This document shows, piece by piece, positions 17,441-24,410 of a stretch of DNA of 24,410 nucleotides. This stretch comes from Heterotrichella gracilis. Taxonomy: Eukaryota; Sar; Xanthophyceae; Tribonematales; Xanthonemataceae. Each line of letters begins with the position of its first letter. Position 1 is the first letter of the stretch. The notes below the pieces were generated by a model. The model was given only the letters and a program-made list of their open reading frames with translations. It was not told the DNA's origin and made no database searches. The stretch is from assembly GCA_032358255.1 (NCBI GenBank), contig JAULBX010029069.1, positions 1-24,410 on the forward strand, read 5' to 3'. The position numbers and the translations under genes were made by a program.

Positions 17441-20400
17441 ATGCACGCATCTATGCGTTGTAACCTGGTCACAGACACATCACGCGACCTCGGTGCGTAT
17501 CCCACATGTAACTCCAGTAGTGGACCCACCTCCTGGATAAGGCCCAGCAAGAGGCGAGACATCGTGCCAAGGGCATCCCTGGAAACATCTTTACCACTGC
17601 CAGAAGATGGTATGTAGTTTGAGCCACTGATGAGATAGTCCAAAGTGCACTGTAGTATACTTTGGTAGTCGTTATTTGTGCACTTGGGTTGGTGCGTTTT
17701 GAAAGGGCTGTAGATCAAGCTATCTTGCAAGGTTGTGGTGTTGGAAGTGTCCCAGGCACCACAGTAGACCCCAGGACCCACACGCACTATGGTCAAGGCT
17801 AACCCCACCCCAACCTGCCCTTCAGGGGTACCCCTGGCGGAGGCCCCCTCTCCTGCCACTGGCACCAGCAACTCCCGTTGGGCCACAATACCCTCCACAA
17901 GGGTTTGCCGGGCCACCAGAACCAAGGCGCAATCACTGCTCCACACACCCTCTGCCCACCGCTCCGATGGGACCACCATACCCTCCACCAGAATACCCCT
18001 TGCCCAGACCTCCGTCAGAGCGCGACAGCCAGCCAGAGCCAATGCCGCCCCCCCTGTGCCTCCCAAGGACCACGTCGGGTGGCAGGTGCTGGCCAACACC
18101 TACGGGCAGTGGAGCTGCCACAGCCACGACAGCGTTCGCAGCAGCATGCAGCTGCAGACACAGCTGTGTGAAGCCTACCAGGTAAGGGGAGGTGAGGTGA
18201 GAGGTTTGCAGGGCGAACCAGGTATTTGTCGTGGTGGTGCGAGTCAACCAAGGCATGGGGAGCATGTGTATACAGTTTAGGGTTTGGGTTGTAAGTTATA
18301 ACTCAAAAAAAAAGGGGTGGATTCGATTGCTTGTTGAGCCACTGTGCTGGGCAGCTTCCTTCCCGCCAGAACTTCCACGCCATGCTTAAGGAGTTGCCGG
18401 CCGCCACCAAACCCTGAACCCTAAACCCTGGACCCTTAACCGCCACCAAACCCTGAAACCTAAACCCTGAACCTCAAAGTTGTTCCCGCAACTTTGCAGG
18501 ACTCCCACGCCATCCTGGCGGCACAGGCCAATCGGGCCCAGGGCAAGCCACTGGCCGCCTCTGAAAACCCTAATGTAGAGACCCTAATTTGAAAACCCTT
18601 CCTGCAGGACTCCCACGCCATCCTGGCGGCACAGGCCAAACAGGCCCAGGGCAAGCTACTGGCCGCCTCCGAAACAGCCCTCCTGTCCTCGCCCAATCTA
18701 AAGGAGAGGGTGGAGCGGGGGAGGGACGCGCTGCAGCTGATCATCGACGCAAATGCGGGCCTGGTATACTGGGCGGCATGGAAATTGGACAAGAGTGGGT
18801 CGATGTTTGAGGACCTGCTATTGACCGGTGAGGGGTGGGTGGTGGGAGGTTAGGGATGGGGGCTGCACCACACGTATGCACCGGTTGCTGGCTGATCCGA
18901 CATAAAGTAACATAAAGTATAGATCCAACAAAAAGTGTCAGGTCGGACACCTCAACCCCCTAAACCTGACCGCAACCCTGATTCTAAACAAAACCCCAAT
19001 TCCCCATGCAGGCAAGGCTCTTAAGTAGGTCATCGCGCTGCTCATTGATGTCGTGATCCAATCAAATCATTGATTGAATCATGAATTTAATTTTTGTGCG
19101 GCACAGGAGCAACAACGTTAATGCCGTAAAGCCATGAAACAGCCGCACAACAGAAGAAAACGTTGCCACCAGGGATTGAAAACTATTGCCCCTCGCCCAG
19201 CCCCCAACCTATCCCAATTCCTCCACCTACCCCGCCCTGACCTCGATGCCATGCTGCACACTTGTTTCCCTGACCCTTGAACCCAAACCCTTGACTCACC
19301 TGCATGCCCGGACGCCATAGAGGCCCGATCTAGAGGCAGATCCGGACCCAAACCCTAATCAACCCTAAACTTACCCGCAGGTCCTGATGCCTTGGAGGCT
19401 ACCGCGCTGCGCTTCAGCGCCGCGCATGGCTGCATGTTCAGCACCTACGCGTGGTGGTATCTGCGACACCACATGACCCGGGTGCTGCAACTGGAGGTCG
19501 AGGTGGTGCACTTGCCTATCTATGTGCAGGCTCGGGTGGCAAAGGTGGGTATTTTTGTAGCAAGGTGGGGGTGTATGTGGCGTGCATGGCATTGAGCATA
19601 CTCGAGCGCCTGTCAAAAGGGTGCGCGAAGGGTTGGGCACCCGGACTGTTTAGGTTATTAGTAAATAACCCAGAGTAGGGTTGATGGTTTAGAACGTGTG
19701 CACCCAGTCACTGTCCCACCTCTAGGGGCTGTGCAAACTGGGGTACAAAGTATTCAGCCCCAGTCGTAGGTGCCCGGGTCACGCACCAGGAAGCCACCAT
19801 AAACCGTATGCTATTTACCATTTTCCATAAACCCTATTCTAGATGCCGATGCCATCCAATGCCATCCAATCCATTCCTCCCCAGCCTGTAGATCTGGCAC
19901 AGGCACGCTCACGCCGCCCCTAACCCTCAACCCAATGGACACTGCGACTGCACACACCAAACCCTCACCTGCCACCCACCTGCCACCCACCACCAGGCAC
20001 CACCCACCAAACTTTAAAAAAACGAAATAAAAATAATAATAACTAAATTTATTCATTTCTTTTATATGTTAATAAAAACCACCACCCCACCACCGCAGGT
20101 CAGATTTGGCTACTGGGTGCTGCGGCAAGAGCTGCACCGCAACCCATCGCACGAGGAGATCGCGACCCGCACAGGGCTGAAGCTCGCCCAGGTAAGTTAC
20201 GTCAGCACTAGTAAATGATGATGGCGCCGTGTTTTGATAAATGATAATCGTTTAATATGATGATATGGCAACGGCATAGGTAACGTAACTATAACCGTTA
20301 TAACGTTATAATAACGTTAGCAGTGGGTTGGCCAGCCCTGCCAGAAAATCGAAGACTCACCCACATGAACAAATGAGTTCTGCTTGTAAGGTCAGCTAGC

Positions 20401-23079
20401 TAGTTACACTCACTCCAGCTTTACACCCAGAGTCGCAGGCAGCCCTGCATGCCTTGTGCTGTTGAGTTCAACGCAGCAAGGCGCAGAACCATATGTCCGG
20501 TGTCCTTGACTGTGGATTTAATGCGACCCCGCGCGCGAGCGTTCACTGGATGCCCTTGGTCTTCCCTGCTCCACCGCTGATGACATTGCAATTGTGGGGA
20601 ATTTTCTACTGTTCCCCATGTGCATGTGGCCCAGGTACAAGCAGTGGAGCGCTTTGCGTGATACATACTAAACCATACCCGAACGTGTATATACCGTACC
20701 ATACCCAAACGTGTCCCCTACCAAATGGTGCGCGCTACAAATCCGCCCCCTACAAATGTGCCCCAGGTACACGCAGTGGAGCGCTTGCGTGAGGTGCGCT
20801 CACTGGATGTGCTTACTTCTCCTCCTTCCAACGACAATGCTGACACGCTGCTGGACCAGATGACTGTGGGGCAGGCCAGCGACTTAGATGTGGAGGACAG
20901 CCAGACAGCGAAAAGGTGGGTGCGGGTGTGGGGGGCGGGGGGAAGAGGGGGTGGTATGCCTGTATGGCCTGGGAGCAATTTGCGGGATTGGAGAGGGGAG
21001 GGATTGGGTAGTATAGTGGCGGAGGGGGTAGAAATGACCACTACCTGTATAGGACAAGAGCCCGGTATACTGGTACTAAAGTCCCTTGCCAATGCTGTGG
21101 GTTGCCATATGTGGATGCACGACATGCATCAGCTGTCACACAAGTGCCGTGCAGCCCAGAGACACTACATAGACACTACGTGACACGTACTATGCTGTGG
21201 GTTTTGTGGGTTTTAATATATTTTGCCCTGCACCTCTCCATTGCAGGCAGCGCGACTTTGAGATCGATTCGTTGCTGGGGCTGCTCACTAAGCGCGGGCA
21301 GGTGGCAATAGGGCTGAGATACGGGCTGGGCGATGGCTATCTGCGCACATACCCGCAGATGGCCGAGCACATGGGGGTAAGCAGGCAGCGCGTGCAACAA
21401 CTTTGCAAAACAGGTGACTGCATAGAGACCCAGGCTGTGAATCTTGATACACCGATGGGTTCAGTGCGTGGGCTCCAAAATGTCCAGTGTTTTTCTCCAT
21501 CACTGCATCTAAATCATGGTAGCATCACCCTGAACTTCTTCATGTCGTCGTTTTTATGCGGGGCACAGAACCTGGCGTGCCCCACAGGTGCAGATGAGGC
21601 CAAATAAAACCCAGGACCAGGCCCTGAACCCTAATCCCGGGAGCGGTGTGCATCAACGGTGATAGCTACTGCCTCCCACGACTTGACAGGATGCAGAATT
21701 CAGTGTGAAGGGTTGAGGGTTTAGGATTGCCAGGGATGGGGTACAGTGGTCCCTCAAGATCAAACAGCTGGCCGCCCCACCTGCAAGCCTGCAGCGCTGC
21801 CAAAGCTTTCCGCCCATGTTCACCTCAGGGTGTGGGGTTTGGTAGCAGCCCTTTGAAAGCTTACCTGAAAGCACACAGGCATGAACCTTACTTAGCTTGT
21901 GTAATTTCTTTGTAGGCTTCCAAACCAGAAACCACACAGACATATATTTTACTCCTCACCCTAAACCCTAAACCCTACCCTTTGCGCACAGGCCTGGAGC
22001 GCCTCAGAGCGCGATACTCAGGGAGAATGCGCAAGCGGCACGGACCGCTTTTGCACAGAATGCGCAAGCTGCCGTCGGAGGCCCCCCAAGTGGCGGCGCT
22101 GGACGGGTCATTCGAGGAGGAGGAGGAAAACAAGGTGAGGCAGGGGATTGGGCTGCTGGGGCTGGTGCACAGGGCCTGATGGGTGGTGTGCTTGGAGAGG
22201 GTGAGGTGCTGGTGGTTGCCTGGGTGGAGGGAGGGTCATCAATCGCATGATCCGTTGCATGGTCTGGGGGAGGGGAATGGATGAACCAGGAATGGTGTAA
22301 ATTGTAACACCCCTGATGAACCTAGCGACCCTGGTGGCGTTTAATTGTGTGCCAAAGTTGACGATCTTCCATGGGCCTGCTATTGTAGGGCGTTGTTACC
22401 ACGCGTTAGGGTGAATACAACGACACGCGGGGTGATTTTACGGGGACATTGTGTTTGATGCTTTCCATGAAACATGGGAGGCAAATGAAGCTGGACGGCA
22501 AAGGGGACATTACGTTTCATGCTCTTGTTCTTCTCATCAACATCATCATTATCATCACTGCCTTATGCAAGTGCACATGTGTTGCCATGTAATGCTCATG
22601 TATACTAAATATCGACTGTGCAAGCTGCATGATTTCATGCAATGTCGTGCCAATGATTGTCGGATTCCATCATTCAGGGACATGACAAGACCGAATTGCA
22701 GCCCGGGGATTTATCCCTGTCCCTACGCAAGAACAACAATCCCAGCTTCTTGCTGTAATAGATATAGATTTGACAATGTACCATTACGTTAGGCACTTGG
22801 GTTTTGGTACAGTCAATGACTGGCTTCAAGCCAAACACTGGCTTATGCCATACAAGGTTTACAAAATTTCAAGGTATTCACATCCAGTGTAGTGGAGTAA
22901 TCATAAAATTAAGCAACTGCGGGGAAGTGACAGGTCTCAAAGAAATCAAAGGGGGATTTTTTGGTAAGCGAAGCCTTGATCACTAACAGTGCCGCGTCTC
23001 CTTGCAGGAGATTACCCAGCCAAAGAAAGTGGGGAAGCGTGGTGCACTGCGGCCAGTGGAAGTGGTGCCAACAGAGTAA
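17441..23079 (+). CDS. Plastid RNA polymerase sigma factor (sigma-70 family), 9 exons, about 527 aa
   Basis: Exons are 17441-17609, 17775-18181, 18608-18827, 19381-19544, 20099-20191, 20767-20915, 21247-21413, 21992-22134 and 23008-23079. All are GT-AG with matching phases. Sigma factors give promoter specificity to the cyanobacterial-type plastid RNA polymerase. Region 2 is seen in RDALQLIIDANAGLVYWAAW (core binding, about 231-250) and FSTYAWWYLRHHMTR (285-299, promoter melting and -10 recognition). Region 3 is HRNPSHEEIATRTGL with REVRSLDVL. Region 4 has RYGLGDG and the -35 helix-turn-helix TYPQMAEHMGVSRQRVQQL (435-453). A basic tail ends RPVEVVPTE. The first about 160 residues are Ala/Ser/Thr/Arg-rich with few acidic residues, as in a chloroplast transit peptide, and hold a 90-bp internal duplication (IPSTR twice). 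Exons 3-9 are secure. Exon 1 and its ATG are inferred from a GTATGT donor and phase agreement; the alternative start is ATG 17789 within exon 2. Confidence 0.9.
17886..18010 (+). repeat. 90-bp internal duplication in sigma-factor exon 2
   Basis: ATACCCTCCAC occurs at 17888 and 17978 with related flanks (GGGCCACA and GGGACCACC before). The protein reads ATIPSTRV and TTIPSTRI 30 residues apart. It keeps frame and adds length to the presumed transit peptide or linker. Confidence 0.65.
18359..18567 (+). repeat. Two copies of sigma-factor exon 3 head with acceptors, in intron 2
   Basis: The nearer copy (18490-18567) repeats 18598-18675 at an offset of 108 bp, with TTTGCAG acceptor and only four mismatches in 67 coding bases (DSHAILAAQA and on), then breaks into CCCTAAT-type sequence and stops. 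The farther copy begins after CCAG at 18370 (NFHAML), 130 bp further up and more decayed. CCCTGAACCCTAAACCC repeats (18412-18480) lie between the two. The genuine exon is the last copy because only it continues to the donor at 18827. Confidence 0.9.
19228..19345 (+). repeat. Possible decayed copies of sigma-factor exon 4 head, in intron 3
   Basis: Segments near 19237 (GACCTCGATGCCATG) and 19310 (GGACGCCATAGAGGC) resemble the start of exon 4 (GTCCTGATGCCTTGGAGGC at 19381) and are followed by CCCTGACCC or CCCTAATC runs. The match is short and degenerate; this may be chance. Confidence 0.35.
19853..20008. repeat. Short tandem repeats in sigma-factor intron 4
   Basis: GATGCCATCCAATGCCATCCAATCC (GCCATCCAAT twice) starts near 19847, and CACCTGCCACC occurs at about 19967 and 19977 followed by CACC-rich sequence. 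These are simple local repeats without coding content. Confidence 0.6.
20301..20319. repeat. 19-base perfect palindrome in sigma-factor intron 5
   Basis: TAACGTTAT and ATAACGTTA flank a single central A. AACGTTAT-like words also precede it from about 20280. AT-rich palindromes of this kind are prone to cruciform formation; no function is assigned. Confidence 0.6.
20619..20660 (+). repeat. Copy of sigma-factor exon 6 head with acceptor, in intron 5
   Basis: It repeats about 20751-20791 at an offset of 132 bp: CCCAG acceptor and codons for V-AVERL with one extra T, which shifts the frame into TGA. Between copy and exon, the words CCATACCC and AACGTGT are themselves repeated. The genuine exon is the downstream one, open to 20915. 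Confidence 0.85.
22442..22530. repeat. About 61-bp direct repeat in sigma-factor intron 8
   Basis: GGGGACATTGTGTTTGATGCT at about 22442 recurs as GGGGACATTACGTTTCATGCT at about 22503. The rest of this 873-bp intron contains a TCATCATTATCATCA run near 22545 and no recognisable gene. Confidence 0.55.
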
Positions 23080-24267
23080 CACGGCTTGCGCGCTCAACTT
23101 GCTCCGCATCCTTGAGAACAGGCCAGTGTACGACGGCAGTGCAGGCTGCCCGCCAATCACAGCAGGGGAGCTGAAGGAGGCAAACGCAGTGAAGAACCCA
23201 GCCAGCATCCCACCTCCCCAGTAGTAGAGTTTGTGTCCAAGGTACTGTGGGAGGGCAGTCGAGGCGCCTGTGAAGAGCAGAGATGCCATCGTGCGGGCAA
23301 GCAGGCATGCCATGGTGTGTCAGCTGATACAGTCTGGGTGTGGTTAGGGTTTAGGGTTTGTTCCCCACTTGTAGCTGATGCAACATCACAGGTTTGTGGG
23401 CCCCATCGGATGTGTGTGGGTGCTGTACTTGTAGATGGAATTGACCCGACATTGTCGGTCTGTGAGTGATAGTACAGGTAGGATCCTTGGAGAAATGATA
23501 TATTATAATGTATATTATTGCCTGCTAGACATTTGATCAACTTCTTTTACTTCTTTGGGTAACATGTTTTTTGACGGAGGGTTTGGAAGGAGGTTTGAGT
23601 GGATGGGGCGGCGGATTGCCAAGTTACGTGTGCGGCAGTTGATGTCCAAGACGAGGATACCGCCAGGCGCTTAATCAATGAATAGCGTGGAATTAACTTC
23701 AACAAAATAGTTACAACTACAAATCTTGTAACATCGATTTGCGCTATCCACCGCGTTGCACTCGAGGTCTGCTTCAAAGCAAATGCCTAGAGTCCTGGTG
23801 CCACCTCAGCAAGCCTTCTGGATGAACTAAACTTGCAATTGAAGATGTCTGCACTTTAGCACCCCCACGTGCAAAATGCTCAACAGTAAATACTTCAATT
23901 GGCCCAACCTTGTAGCGCAAATGAGGGGCTAATAATAATATATAAATGTAACAAATGCCCACCATGTACACATATTGCTCACATGTGCCGGTTGCTGACC
24001 ATGTGACTAGAGGTCAACGAAGTCCTTGAATTTCAGTGAAGAAGAGTGAACCTAGTAGAGATTGATGGGGTGTGCTTTGGCAGTGAATACCCATGCTCAG
24101 AGTGTGAACTCAGCCAGCCAGAGCAGTGAAATCAACAGATTAATGAGTCAAACCACATATTTTAAGTTGTAATTTAAATGAATAGCAAAATCAAGTTGTA
24201 AAATACTTTATTATACCTAGAAGTTATAATTGTTTACCGGGGTTGAAGTCACCTCACTCGTGCCCAT
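23080..24267. other. Downstream flank of the sigma-factor gene, no gene seen
   Basis: This contains the sigma-factor 3' UTR and intergenic DNA. A GGTTAGGGTTTAGGGTTTG motif lies at 23341-23360. TGTAA polyadenylation-type words occur at 23727-23731 and 23947-23951; which is used cannot be told. Open frames on both strands (for example 22909-23313 and 23157-23540 minus) are shadows of exon 9 or have no features. The composition becomes AT-rich after about 23500. Confidence 0.55.
23727..23731 (+). terminator. Candidate TGTAA polyadenylation signal for the sigma factor
   Basis: It is a clear TGTAA downstream of the sigma-factor stop, about 650 nt away, which is long but not unusual for algal 3' UTRs. 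The later TGTAA at 23947 is an alternative. Confidence 0.3.
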
Positions 24268-24410
24268 CATTCAATCCTTCACTCTGGAAAAGAAATACAT
24301 TTTCGTTCACATGCTCAGCCCCCCCACCCCCACCCCCCAGTTTCAAAGCCTTCACTTCATTCAATATTTCACTCTGTAAAAGAAATACATTTTCATTTAC
24401 ATGCTCAGCC
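24268..24410. repeat. 90-bp direct repeat at the right edge
   Basis: CATTCAAT followed by TTCACTCTG and AAAAGAAATACATTTTC occurs from 24268 and again from 24358, ending at ATGCTCAGCC both times, with a C-rich spacer between. The second unit stops at the window edge, so the array may continue. Confidence 0.8.

Noticed and set aside
17371..18099. 242-codon open frame on the minus strand between SLU7 and the sigma-factor gene
   Set aside because: It is antisense to exons 1 and 2 of the sigma factor, spans their intron, and has no recognisable domain. Its length follows from GC-rich coding sequence on the other strand.

Overview
This is eukaryotic nuclear DNA with intron-dense genes, most likely from a green alga (Chlorophyta, plausibly Chlamydomonadales). 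The grounds are a nuclear gene for a plastid-type sigma factor with a transit-peptide-like N-terminus, plant/algal TTTAGGG motifs scattered inside introns, TGTAA polyadenylation-type signals, and GC-rich exons with long repeat-rich introns. I do not name a species.

Layout. 1-512 is a 132-bp tandem repeat. 513-2134 is a 5'-truncated, dead LINE reverse transcriptase ending in a (TAA)5 tail. About 3168-5056 is a second, older LINE relic interrupted by about 0.97 kb of unknown DNA. 5060-6700 is low-complexity and largely unassigned. Three protein genes follow, and I could splice each by hand into a complete phase-consistent reading frame: (1) minus strand 11070-6735, 11 exons, 367 aa, a hydroxylysine-kinase-like (HYKK/AGPHD1) aminoglycoside-phosphotransferase-fold kinase; (2) plus strand 12033-16999, 9 exons, 553 aa, the pre-mRNA splicing factor SLU7; (3) plus strand about 17441-23079, 9 exons, about 527 aa, a sigma-70-family factor for the plastid bacterial-type RNA polymerase. 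Genes 1 and 2 are divergent across about 960 bp; genes 2 and 3 run head to tail. They are not an operon and their functions are unrelated.

The outstanding signal is in the introns. About 13 of the 26 introns contain one or more copies of the splice junction beside them: either the acceptor plus the exon head repeated upstream, or the exon tail plus donor repeated downstream. Offsets are about 100-265 bp and identity ranges from near-perfect to badly decayed. TTTAGGG-like motifs lie in or beside several of these repeats. The simplest reading is recurrent local tandem duplication across exon-intron junctions, tolerated because the spare copy is spliced out, and acting as a mechanism of intron growth and of decoy or alternative exons. 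It is densest in SLU7, itself a splice-site-selection factor.
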